This document shows positions 9,305 to 17,072 of a stretch of 64,000 nt of DNA, in pieces. Positions within the stretch are counted from its first letter, which is position 1. Every line of letters starts with the position of its first letter. The notes under the pieces are model-generated. The model searched no databases, was not told the DNA's origin, and saw only the letters and a program-made list of their open reading frames with translations. This DNA comes from JABFXX01 sp964419605 (GTDB taxonomy: Bacteria; Myxococcota_A; Polyangia; Haliangiales; Haliangiaceae): contig CAYQQM010000015.1 of assembly GCA_964419605.1 (NCBI GenBank), positions 6,429 to 70,428 on the forward strand, written 5' to 3'. The position numbers were made by a program, and so were the translations under genes.

Positions 9305-9631
9305 ATGTTCGGTGGGCTTTTCGCCCACAGTTTCATGGTCAAGTTGGGTCCCGCGGACTACGCCGCCGCGTTAGCGCTCGACGGGGCGGTGCCGTTCGAT
9401 CCGATGGGGAACGGCCGGGTGATGAGCAACACCGTACTCATGCCGGAATGGGTGATGGACGACCCCGCAGAGATGGCATCGTGGCTGAAGCGCGCGTTCG
9501 ACCACGTGCTAACCCTGTCAACAAAGAAACAACCGACGAAGCGCTTAGCGAAGCCCGCCCGTAACCGCCCCAGCGCAAAGCCCGCGAAAAAGCGCGGGAC
9601 AGAGAAGGGAAAGACCAAGCGACGTTCGTAG
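9305..9631 (+). CDS. TfoX N-terminal-domain protein, short
   Basis: A 108-residue protein: MFGG, then FMVKLGPADYAAALA and GNGRVMSNTVLMPEWVMDD, match the TfoX_N fold. A typical TfoX_N protein has about 20 residues before MFGG and a further strand after it. Here both are missing, and an in-frame stop at 9278 rules out a longer start. The protein may therefore be trimmed or degraded. The last 35 residues are a Lys/Arg-rich tail (KKQPTKRLAKPARN and more) resembling a DNA-binding tail. The function of stand-alone TfoX_N proteins outside competence control is poorly defined. Confidence 0.7.
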   Translation: MFGGLFAHSFMVKLGPADYAAALALDGAVPFDPMGNGRVMSNTVLMPEWVMDDPAEMASWLKRAFDHVLTLSTKKQPTKRLAKPARNRPSAKPAKKRGTEKGKTKRRS

Positions 9632-9633
9632 CG

Positions 9634-9822
9634 AGTACCTCATGTCAGTGGTTTTGACGAGTTCCGGTCGCTGAGGCGCGCCAAGCGCGAGGCTTGCGGA
9701 GTAAGCGCTACTGGCGGTAACGCGACGGAGCATAACGATGCGATCGGCGACGACCCTTGGAAGTCCCCGACGGGGGATGGATCGGCGGCCCGAACCGATC
9801 AAAACCACTGACATGAGGTACT
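9634..9822. repeat. Palindromic element type B, divergent long copy between convergent genes
   Basis: Perfect 24-bp inverted arms: AGTACCTCATGTCAGTGGTT onward at 9634-9657 and the complement at 9799-9822. The core shares blocks with the copy at 59271-59448 (CGGAGC..AACGATGCGA and GGATGGATCGGC), so the two are related. It is 189 bp and lacks the exactly centred hairpin of the others; a small AGTA/TACT hairpin lies at 9700-9712. It fills the gap between two convergent genes and supplies the last bases of the aminotransferase stop codon. Folding as RNA would give a strong stem on either transcript. Confidence 0.85.
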
Positions 9823-11182
9823 AGGGGCGCCACCACGCTTCGCGTTCGACGAGGTCAAACACTTCCCGCAAAATCGCGAGTCCGTTCATCGCGGTCGCGA
9901 GGTCAGTCGAGAGCGGTGGCTGAATCCGAAAATGAGCAGAGTAGCTCATCGTGAGAAGGCCGCGGCGCACGCACTCCTGGAAGATGCGGTCGGTGACCTT
10001 GCGCGGCAACGCAGTTTTTTCCTTCTTGTCGCTGACCAGCTCGAGTGCCATGAACATCCCCGAGCCCCGCGCACAGCCGACGAACGAGTAGCGCTCGACC
10101 CAGGTTTTGAGCTCGCTCAACATCGCGGCACCGACCGTGCGCGCGTTCTCTACCAGTTGTTCCTCTTCGAGAATGCGCAGGGACGCAGCCCCGGCCGCCG
10201 CAGCCAGCGGGTTCCCGCCGTAGCTCGACGACGATCCGGACGGATTCGACCATGGCTTGGAAGCTCCGATCGCTTGCGTGGTGGCAATCGCCGACAACGG
10301 GAACCCACCGCCCACCGCCTTGCCAATTGTGACGATATCGGGAACGACCCCTGTGTGGTCTGTGCCCCACCATGTGCCGGTGCGACCGAGTCCGGTAATC
10401 ATTTCATCGGCGATAAAGAGTGCGCCAACCTCCTTGGCAATCGACGCCATAGCAGGAAGGAACTCTTTGGGTGGGACGATGTTCCCCGCAGTGCCCTGCA
10501 TCGGTTCCACGATGACACCGGCGACAGCGCCTGCTGTGGCAACTTTGACGTAGCCGCGCGCCACTTCTGCGCACGCAATGCCGCACGACGGGTATTCGAG
10601 CTTGAGCGGACAGCGGTAACAGTCGGCGTACGGCACCTGATGGCTGCCAGGGACCATAGGGCCAAGTTTGTCTTTGAACGTGGATCCCATCAGCGACAGC
10701 GCCCCCATGGTCTTGCCGTGGAACCCGCCCCAGCAACTCACAAACTCGTACTTGCCCGTGTACGACTTGGCCAGGCGTAGCGCGCTTTCCACGGCCTCGG
10801 CGCCACTGGAATACAGCTGTAACCGGTTCACCTCGTTGGCGGGCGCATGGCGACCAAACCGCTCAAGCAGCTCGACCCGCGCTTCACTGGTCAGCGAACC
10901 CACCGCGGCACGCGCCGCCTGACGCTGGATCGCTTCGACCCACGTCGGGTGCGAGTGACCTAGCGCTCCGACCGCAATTCCACCGATGAAATCGAGAAAC
11001 ACGTTGCCGTCGACGTCGGTGATCGCGGAGCCCTCGGCGTGGTCCACAGCGATTCCGGCCGCGAGCGCATAACCTTGCGCGCCAGGCGCCATATGAAGGT
11101 CTTCCCGCATCCGCAACGCCTGGCTCTTGGGCCCTGGGATCGCAGTAAGAAGGCGTCGATTCTGATTCGCGGGTTGCGGCAT
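9821..11182 (-). CDS. Class III PLP-dependent aminotransferase
   Basis: A 453-residue fold-type I aminotransferase of the 4-aminobutyrate/ornithine group. Visible landmarks are SSGAEAVESALRLAK (cofactor-phosphate site), FIADEMITGLGRTG (Asp that binds the pyridine nitrogen) and IVTIGKAVGGG with the Schiff-base Lys. ATG at 11182 is chosen because the upstream gene ends at 11196; the open frame further upstream would overlap that gene. The insert around CYRCPLKLEYPSCGIAC is cysteine-rich. Third gene of a minus-strand operon with a phosphatidyltransferase and a dehydrogenase, so its amine product may be a lipid head group. Substrate is not predictable from sequence. Confidence 0.88.
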   Translation of the reverse strand: MPQPANQNRRLLTAIPGPKSQALRMREDLHMAPGAQGYALAAGIAVDHAEGSAITDVDGNVFLDFIGGIAVGALGHSHPTWVEAIQRQAARAAVGSLTSEARVELLERFGRHAPANEVNRLQLYSSGAEAVESALRLAKSYTGKYEFVSCWGGFHGKTMGALSLMGSTFKDKLGPMVPGSHQVPYADCYRCPLKLEYPSCGIACAEVARGYVKVATAGAVAGVIVEPMQGTAGNIVPPKEFLPAMASIAKEVGALFIADEMITGLGRTGTWWGTDHTGVVPDIVTIGKAVGGGFPLSAIATTQAIGASKPWSNPSGSSSSYGGNPLAAAAGAASLRILEEEQLVENARTVGAAMLSELKTWVERYSFVGCARGSGMFMALELVSDKKEKTALPRKVTDRIFQECVRRGLLTMSYSAHFRIQPPLSTDLATAMNGLAILREVFDLVEREAWWRP

Positions 11183-11195
11183 CGAGTGCGATCTC

Positions 11196-11951
11196 TTACC
11201 GCAAAGCGCGTGCGATGCGCACAAATCGCTGCACCGCGGCAACGTTTCCGATCACTGCGACGATCACCATCGCTACGATGAGCAAAACATCGGCTGGGAA
11301 CATTGGGAGATGAGCGTGCAGTGTTGGGCCGACAAGCGAACTGAGTCCGGCCCCGGTCAGCAAATATGTCGCCCGCTCGTGCCGCCGCATCAGTCCGCGC
11401 GGGATTTCGACTTTCATCGCCTCCGCTTTTGCGCTGGCATAACTCACCATGAATGAGGCAAGTAGCGCCGCGAGAACCGTGCCGAGGATCCATGGCGAAT
11501 CGCGAAAAGCCAGGGCACAGCCGGCGAGAACCGCAAACTCCGTGTATCGATCTGCAGCGGCATCGAACACTTCACCAGCCTGCGACCCGGATTTTGTAAT
11601 TCGAGCTATTTGGCCATCGAGAATATCGAACAACGTCGACCATACCGCGAGAAGGCACGTTAGCCCCCACATTGAGAAGCCGGCGGCAACGCCGGCGCCG
11701 AGCCCCAAGATCAGAGCGATCCAGGTCGCGACATTCGGCGTCACCCCAATCCCGACCAAACCGCGAACCACGGGCTCCAGAGCCCAGTAGGCCCAATCCA
11801 TCACGCCGCGGCTGACCAGAACGGTTCCACCGATGCTGCCGACGCGCTCGTTGTGCGCCGCCCCGCGCGTAACTACTCGAATTCCATAGAGTACAGTGGC
11901 CAAGACGACCTGCGCGAGCATACCGTAGGCGAAGTAGACGTCCTTCACCAT
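11196..11951 (-). CDS. CDP-alcohol phosphatidyltransferase family protein
   Basis: An integral membrane enzyme of 251 residues that joins a CDP-activated lipid or alcohol to a second alcohol. The full family signature is present: D109-xx-D112-G-xx-A-R-x8-G126-xxx-D130-xxx-D134, in FDILDGQIAR and GEVFDAAADRY. There are about six membrane helices. AAGGAT lies just upstream of the ATG, overlapping the end of the dehydrogenase gene 9 bases away. This subgroup includes phosphatidylglycerophosphate, phosphatidylinositol and inositol-phosphate synthases; which one applies cannot be told here. Its partners suggest an unusual head group. Confidence 0.88.
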   Translation of the reverse strand: MVKDVYFAYGMLAQVVLATVLYGIRVVTRGAAHNERVGSIGGTVLVSRGVMDWAYWALEPVVRGLVGIGVTPNVATWIALILGLGAGVAAGFSMWGLTCLLAVWSTLFDILDGQIARITKSGSQAGEVFDAAADRYTEFAVLAGCALAFRDSPWILGTVLAALLASFMVSYASAKAEAMKVEIPRGLMRRHERATYLLTGAGLSSLVGPTLHAHLPMFPADVLLIVAMVIVAVIGNVAAVQRFVRIARALR

Positions 11952-11960
11952 CGCGATCCT

Positions 11961-13034
11961 TTAGCCAGCCTTAGCAGCGCGCTCAGGATTACGCGCCGGT
12001 ACTACCGGAAGTTCGCGTCCTTCTGCGCGAGCCGAAGCATACGCAGTTTCGATGAGCTGCACGCACAACGCTGCGTCCATCGCCTCGCGCCCCACGTAGG
12101 TTCCCGTGTGGATTTGGTTCGCAAATTCTAGGTGGAGCGCCTTAAACCACTGCGCGTGCGAAGCGTCCATCCAATCGGATGCCGCCGAAAGTTTTTCGAC
12201 ATCGACCTTGCCACCGGCACGTTTGCGATGAATTTCGACGTCGTCGTCTTCCACCTTGATCGCGCCGTGGGTGCCGTGAAGCGTGTAGATCACTTTGCGG
12301 AACCCCGAATTCCACGTGAGCTGAGCGACGGCAATGCCCGTGGGAAACGTTACCGTGCAGGCGAAATTGTCCTCGGTGTCGTAGTTCGAGAGCTGCGACA
12401 TCTTGGCGGTGATCGTCGAGGGTTGGCTCGCCAGCCAATCGAACGCGAGATAAAACGTGTGACTGCCGTGATCCATCGCAATGCCGCCCCCAGATACAGC
12501 TCGGTGCCGTCGCCAGTCGGGCTGCCACTCGGCCACGCCCTTGGCATGGGTCGTTCGAAACGTATCGAGCGTTACCAAGTGAATTGGTCCGAGCTCCCCC
12601 GACTCGAGTACGCGGCGAATGACCTTGATCACAGGCGCGTGCTTGTAGTTGTGAGATGGGAAAAACACCTTTTTCACCCTTTGCGCGTGCTCTAGCATCG
12701 AGCGCGCATCCGCCCCCGATGTAGCGATCGGCTTTTCGCAGAACACGTGGAGTCCATGCTCAAATGCCGCATGGGCGATGGCGGCGTGATCACACGGCGG
12801 GGTCGCGATATCGACAAAGTCGATCCGGTTGGCCTCTGCCGCAAGCAGGGTCTTGGTGTCGGAATAAATCCGCGCGTTTGGTAACGCTCGACGCGCCCTG
12901 TCCCGGCGCAACGCACAAACGTCCGCCACAGCCGCGATGTCAAACGCATCGCGATTTGTTAGGTACGCAGGAACGTGGCCATTCTCAGCAATGAACCCAA
13001 AACCAATCAGAGCACCCTTCAGGGGAGGCGACAT
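11961..13034 (-). CDS. Gfo/Idh/MocA-family oxidoreductase
   Basis: 357 residues. The N-terminal Rossmann motif GALIGFGFIAENGH binds NAD(P), and FCEKPIA is the catalytic EKP motif of the family, whose members oxidise sugars, inositols or similar polyols. The C-terminal alpha/beta domain has GGGIAMDHGSH, holding the family's conserved D/H region. A GAGG lies upstream of the ATG. It is first in the three-gene operon with a CDP-alcohol phosphatidyltransferase and an aminotransferase. Oxidation of a polyol followed by transamination is a reasonable reading, but it is inference. Confidence 0.88.
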   Translation of the reverse strand: MSPPLKGALIGFGFIAENGHVPAYLTNRDAFDIAAVADVCALRRDRARRALPNARIYSDTKTLLAAEANRIDFVDIATPPCDHAAIAHAAFEHGLHVFCEKPIATSGADARSMLEHAQRVKKVFFPSHNYKHAPVIKVIRRVLESGELGPIHLVTLDTFRTTHAKGVAEWQPDWRRHRAVSGGGIAMDHGSHTFYLAFDWLASQPSTITAKMSQLSNYDTEDNFACTVTFPTGIAVAQLTWNSGFRKVIYTLHGTHGAIKVEDDDVEIHRKRAGGKVDVEKLSAASDWMDASHAQWFKALHLEFANQIHTGTYVGREAMDAALCVQLIETAYASARAEGRELPVVPARNPERAAKAG

Positions 13035-13240
13035 AGTTAGAGACCTCGGCAGTGGAGTAGGTCAAATCCAGCCTAGAAGCAAGAACCAGAACCAGGTCTA
13101 CCGCGCTTCGCGATGGCCCTACGTCAACGCGCCCGCCACTTCCCACCCCACCTGTTGACTTCTTAACGATGGGTGCTGTCAACTGCGTCAGTTTTTGGGC
13201 AACATTGCCCGCGATTAGCGATGGCCAGCGGCCAAGGGCC

Positions 13241-13282
13241 GCCGAGGGCTTCGATTCAGGCGGTGAATCGAGCCTCCTCGGC
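13241..13282 (-). terminator. Hairpin after tRNA-Leu
   Basis: A stem-loop 8 bases beyond the tRNA 3' end. Outer stem GCCGAGG (13241-13247) pairs with CCTCGGC (13276-13282), and inner stem CGATTCA (13252-13258) pairs with TGAATCG (13264-13270). There is no T-tract, so it may act in 3'-end processing rather than as a classical terminator. Confidence 0.45.
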
Positions 13283-13290
13283 AAGTGTTG

Positions 13291-13372
13291 TGCGCGAAGG
13301 GGGACTCGAACCCCCACACGGTTAAGTACTAGCACCTCAAGCTAGCGCGTCTACCAATTCCGCCATCCGCGC
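13291..13372 (-). tRNA. tRNA-Leu (anticodon GAG)
   Basis: Read on the minus strand, the acceptor stem GCGCGGA pairs with TTCGCGC and is followed by discriminator A. The D-arm contains AATTGGTAGAC as in class II leucine tRNAs. The anticodon arm is CTAGC-TTGAGGT-GCTAG, giving anticodon GAG. A variable arm follows, then the T-arm GGGGGTTCGAGTCCCCC. The 3' CCA is not encoded. The fold is complete, so it should be functional. Confidence 0.93.
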
Positions 13373-13383
13373 ATACGACAAGA

Positions 13384-13412
13384 CCGATACCTCTCGCGCG
13401 CCAACCTGTCAA
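13384..13412 (-). promoter_or_regulatory. Promoter of tRNA-Leu
   Basis: On the minus strand a perfect -35 TTGACA (13407-13412) is separated by 17 bases from TATCGG (13384-13389). The tRNA begins 11 bases beyond the -10 element, which fits a very short leader. Confidence 0.65.
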
Positions 13413-13506
13413 GCGTCCCCCGTGCCGGTGCGCCGCCAGGCTCCACGGACACGCGATCGCCAGGCCCTCGTGACATCTCAGTCGCGAATCGGCATAGTTG
13501 ACCTTT

Positions 13507-14097
13507 GTGTCGTACTCGTCCGGTCCGTCTCCGCCGCTGTCACGAGCGAGTTTGGTCATCGGGCTGTACGGGGCCGCCTCCATTGCTGCACTGGTGATTG
13601 CGGCGGGTCGCGGCGATCCCGATCTGTACCGGCTTGGCGGCTCCCCGTCGCTACAACAGCTGTTGTTCGGACCGGCGATCGGCGCCGGACTGGGCCTGGC
13701 GGTCGTGGCCGGAACCCGACTGGCAACTCGCCGCTGGCAGTGGGCGCGGACCCTTCATTCCAGCTTCGCCGACCTGCTCGGCCCGCTGACGCCGCGAGAA
13801 ATCTTGATCCTGGCGCTGGCCAGCTCGATCGGCGAAGAGCTACTGTTCCGCGGCGCCCTGCTTCCTTGGTTCGGCACGTGGATCCAAGCGATCGCATTCG
13901 CCGCGTTGCATGTCGGGCCACAACGAAGGTTTCTGCCGTGGACTCTGTCCGCGCTGGTCCTCGGCGTAGGCCTGGGCGAACTGGCGCTCCACACCGGCAA
14001 TCTCGGCGGGCCCATTGCCGCCCACTTTACGATCAATTTTCTCAACCTTCGCTACATCGTGGCGACGCCGGTACTGCCCCGCGCCCCAGCGCGATGA
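13507..14097 (+). CDS. CPBP-family intramembrane metalloprotease
   Basis: About 196 residues with several membrane helices. GEELLFRG supplies the EExxxR motif, FAALHVG the second conserved His, and HFTINFLN the HxxxN motif. These are the three signatures of the CPBP (Abi/CAAX-like) glutamic-type protease family. GTG at 13507 is used, with TTG at 13498 as the alternative. The stop overlaps an ATG of the SpoIID frame (ATGA at 14094-14097). Substrate is unknown. Members act in prenyl-protein processing, bacteriocin immunity or membrane quality control. Confidence 0.85.
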   Translation: MSYSSGPSPPLSRASLVIGLYGAASIAALVIAAGRGDPDLYRLGGSPSLQQLLFGPAIGAGLGLAVVAGTRLATRRWQWARTLHSSFADLLGPLTPREILILALASSIGEELLFRGALLPWFGTWIQAIAFAALHVGPQRRFLPWTLSALVLGVGLGELALHTGNLGGPIAAHFTINFLNLRYIVATPVLPRAPAR

Positions 14098-14117
14098 ATT
14101 GCGCTATAGCCGTGGAC

Positions 14118-15740
14118 ATGACTCGCGCTTTCGTTGCAGCTCTATGCCTGTTTGGACCTGCGGTGGCATTTGCCGACGATACCTCGGCCTCTGACAAGTT
14201 GCGCATTCTTTATTCGACGCGGTTCACGTTCACTGAAGACGGATTGCCGCTGGTCACCGTAGAAATCATGGCGCATCGCAAGCGCGTCGACTTGCACGCC
14301 AACGGCGGCGTCCTGGTTCGACCGGATGGAGTTGGAGGTAGCAGCGTCGAAAATGACGGCGATAGCTGGACGATCACAGTCGAGAATGCCCAACCGGCGT
14401 TGCTCCAGGACTGGACCGTCGTCGACACGCTCAGCCCGGACGACGCAGACGGTATTGCTGCCAGCATGACCACATGGAAACGTCGAGGGTTTGAGCCGCG
14501 CTCGTTCGATATTGGCACGCTGTTCGGCACCTCCGGAGAAGTGATCGATACGCGCGAAACGCGAATCGCGGTCGACCCCGTCGCGCGGGGAAAAGGCGCT
14601 GCACGGGCCGCCGAAATCGCCAAGAAGTTCGGCGTAAAAACGCTGGTGCATCAAGAGCTGGTGCGCCGTCCTGCCGGCATCGTCGTTGCCAAAAGCGGCT
14701 CGACGACCATCCGAAATCCGTCTGTACTGTGGTTCCAGCCCAAGCGCCTGTCCGAGCCACTCGTCGTCGCTGCCGTACCTACCGGCACAGGCGGGAGCCA
14801 GCTGACAACCGGCAGCGAGGACCGCCGCTATTGGGGTTCGGTGTACGTTACCCTCGATCACGACGGCACACTCGTCGCCGCAAACGCCGTCTCCGAGGCC
14901 AAACTGTTGGCGGGGACCGTACCTGCAGAGATGTCGCCCACAGCGCCCCCGGCAGCGCTGGAAGCGCAGGCGATTGCCGCGCGCACGGAACTACTCGGAA
15001 AAATCGGTCGCCGCAACGTTACCGATCCGTTTCTCCTGTGCTCCACACAGCAGTGCCAGGTCTATGCAGGTGCGGGGAAAGAAGATTCGCGTACGACCCG
15101 AGCGATCGACAATACTCGTGGAATGGTGCTGCTGCGCAACGGCGGCGGCGTGGTTGACGTTCGCTATTCGGCGTCGTGTGGCGGCCACAGCGAGGACAAC
15201 GACGCCATCTGGGGCGGCGAGCCCGATCCGTCGCTTCGCGGCCGTCGAGATGATGCAAATGCAGCGATCACTCGAATCACCAGCGACAACTTGGAAGCGT
15301 TTCTCGCGGAGGATCCCAACAAGACCTGGTGCGGCAAAGCCAAGGGCGGTGGCGCAAAGTTTCGCTGGATCGAAACCATTGCCGACACGGATCTGACCGC
15401 CCGAGTGTCCGTCGAGTTTCCCGAAGTGGGGCGCATAACCTCCCTCGTCCCGAAGACTCGCGGCACATCCGGACGGATCCAGACCTTGGCGATCGTTGGC
15501 GATAAGACGACCGTAGAGGTGTCGGGAGACCTTCGGATCCGCCGCTTGCTTGGCGGGCTAAAATCGACGCTGTTCGACGTCAAGCGCGACGGTAAGAGCT
15601 TTGTATTTCGCGGCGCCGGCTTTGGCCACGGCGTTGGCATGTGTCAGCTCGGCGCGATTGGCATGGCCCAAGCTGGCAAGACGCGAGACCAAATCCTCGC
15701 GCACTACTATCGCGGCACCCACGTTCACAAGCTGTATTAA
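14118..15740 (+). CDS. SpoIID/LytB-domain secreted protein
   Basis: ATG at 14118 starts a signal peptide (MTRAFVAALCLFGPAVAFA). An ATG at 14094 overlapping the CPBP stop would add eight residues. The C-terminal half shows SpoIID/LytB hallmarks: TRGMVLLRNGGGVVDVRYSA, SCGGHSEDNDAIWGG, and GFGHGVGMCQLGAIGMAQAG close to the end. SpoIID proteins are lytic transglycosylases or amidase enhancers acting on peptidoglycan that has lost its peptides. In a non-sporulating Gram-negative organism a cell-wall remodelling role is likely. The N-terminal 250 residues are typical of the longer family form. Stop TAA is followed by GGGCCCGC, like an element arm. Confidence 0.87.
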   Translation: MTRAFVAALCLFGPAVAFADDTSASDKLRILYSTRFTFTEDGLPLVTVEIMAHRKRVDLHANGGVLVRPDGVGGSSVENDGDSWTITVENAQPALLQDWTVVDTLSPDDADGIAASMTTWKRRGFEPRSFDIGTLFGTSGEVIDTRETRIAVDPVARGKGAARAAEIAKKFGVKTLVHQELVRRPAGIVVAKSGSTTIRNPSVLWFQPKRLSEPLVVAAVPTGTGGSQLTTGSEDRRYWGSVYVTLDHDGTLVAANAVSEAKLLAGTVPAEMSPTAPPAALEAQAIAARTELLGKIGRRNVTDPFLLCSTQQCQVYAGAGKEDSRTTRAIDNTRGMVLLRNGGGVVDVRYSASCGGHSEDNDAIWGGEPDPSLRGRRDDANAAITRITSDNLEAFLAEDPNKTWCGKAKGGGAKFRWIETIADTDLTARVSVEFPEVGRITSLVPKTRGTSGRIQTLAIVGDKTTVEVSGDLRIRRLLGGLKSTLFDVKRDGKSFVFRGAGFGHGVGMCQLGAIGMAQAGKTRDQILAHYYRGTHVHKLY

Positions 15741-15767
15741 GGGCCCGCTGAGGCTGGGCGACTCCGC

Positions 15768-16997
15768 TCAGTACCAGACTTGCGCGGCCAATATGAGTTC
15801 GTGACCTGCCTTCTTCATCGACTCGTCGAACTGCGTGTACGCATAGCTGCCCTGGACCTTCATCTCGTGCCCTTGCAGGTAGTAGTTGACACCGAGGTCG
15901 TAGTGCTTCTGCGCGTCGTTGCTAGCGTGCACGTTCGGGTCGTACATACCCACGCGCACGACCGGCTGAATCTCGCCCTTGAACGACGGATCCTTGAGCG
16001 AGTAACCCGCGAGCACGTAGCCTCCCTGGCCGGTCACAGCGCCTGTCGCGCCCACGTCTCTGGCCCGGATGAACTCGCCTTGCACGAGCACGCCGGCTCC
16101 TTCGTAACGCACGTCGGCTTCCCAACGATCCTTGGTTCCCGCCCGCGACCGATACCCGATCGAGTCGTACGCCGTAGCGGCGAGGGTGAGGCCCTTGACC
16201 GGATACGCTTCGAGGCGAATCGCCACATCCTTCTGATTGTTGGCGTCGCGGGTGTTCGAGCCTTGGCCATTGTAGATCCCGACAAAGTAGCTCCACAGCT
16301 TGAACGCCTTCGTCACCTTGATACCGAGGTCGCGCTTATCGCCGAACTTTTGCGAGACGAAATCGCGCTCGGGGAAAACGATCTTGGCCGACGAGTTGAG
16401 GCCTTCCCAGCTGACCGGGATCTTGAACTGGCCGATCGTAATGTCACCCCAGTCGGAAAGGTGGGTAATCTCAAAGTCCTGCATCGCTGCCGTCGGCGAC
16501 ACTGCGGCCGGTACCGAAATCTTCATGCCAGTGCCGTCGGTGACCGTGGCAGTGCCGAGTTCGAGCACGCGCGCTGGATCGAACATCATTTTGTACGCGA
16601 TGCGCTTGGGCACGATCTCGCCTTTTACGGAAAGCTCCGCGCGACGCAAACGGAACGTTGAAAGCTGAGTGTCACCGCCGCTGGATTGCAGCCAGAACCA
16701 GCCTTGCAGCAGCACCCCCGGCTGAAACAAGCCATTGCCGTCCTTGCCGACCGCCAGCTTTTTGGGCAGCGCCGGTTTCGACGCATCGATCGCCGTCTCT
16801 TTGGGCGGCTCGGGCCCGACCACCGGGGAAGGTTCAACGGCTCCGACAGGAGAAACGACCGGCGTTTCAACCGGCGGCGTAAGCGGAGTCTGCGTGGCGG
16901 GAGCCCCAGGCGCCGGGGGGGGCGACGCAGCGGGTTGCGACAGCACGTTGCTCGACCACAAAGCGATCAGGACTCCAGAGACGTAGGAAAGCTTCAT
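15768..16997 (-). CDS. Outer-membrane porin (phosphate-selective OprO/OprP type)
   Basis: ATG at 16997 begins a signal peptide (MKLSYVSGVLIALWSSNVLSQ). A longer frame exists but lacks a signal. A Pro-rich linker (about 25-75) precedes the barrel. FRLRRAELSVKGEIVPKRIAYKM, SDWGDITIGQFKIPVSWEG and a terminal aromatic (QVWY) are typical of OprO/OprP-like barrels, with alternating beta strands throughout. It should form a trimeric channel in the outer membrane. Nothing nearby reveals the substrate; the OprP label reflects the family and does not prove phosphate selectivity. Confidence 0.82.
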   Translation of the reverse strand: MKLSYVSGVLIALWSSNVLSQPAASPPPAPGAPATQTPLTPPVETPVVSPVGAVEPSPVVGPEPPKETAIDASKPALPKKLAVGKDGNGLFQPGVLLQGWFWLQSSGGDTQLSTFRLRRAELSVKGEIVPKRIAYKMMFDPARVLELGTATVTDGTGMKISVPAAVSPTAAMQDFEITHLSDWGDITIGQFKIPVSWEGLNSSAKIVFPERDFVSQKFGDKRDLGIKVTKAFKLWSYFVGIYNGQGSNTRDANNQKDVAIRLEAYPVKGLTLAATAYDSIGYRSRAGTKDRWEADVRYEGAGVLVQGEFIRARDVGATGAVTGQGGYVLAGYSLKDPSFKGEIQPVVRVGMYDPNVHASNDAQKHYDLGVNYYLQGHEMKVQGSYAYTQFDESMKKAGHELILAAQVWY

Positions 16998-17072
16998 GGT
17001 GGGGAATAGAACTCCTGTACGTGACAGTCCAGTGACAGCCGCGCGACACATTGCACCAGTTTGTTGCGAAGG

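Noticed and set aside
13422..15740. A 772-residue plus-strand reading running through the CPBP gene.
   Set aside because: The first 230 residues are an out-of-frame shadow of the CPBP protease; the SpoIID signal peptide starts at 14118.
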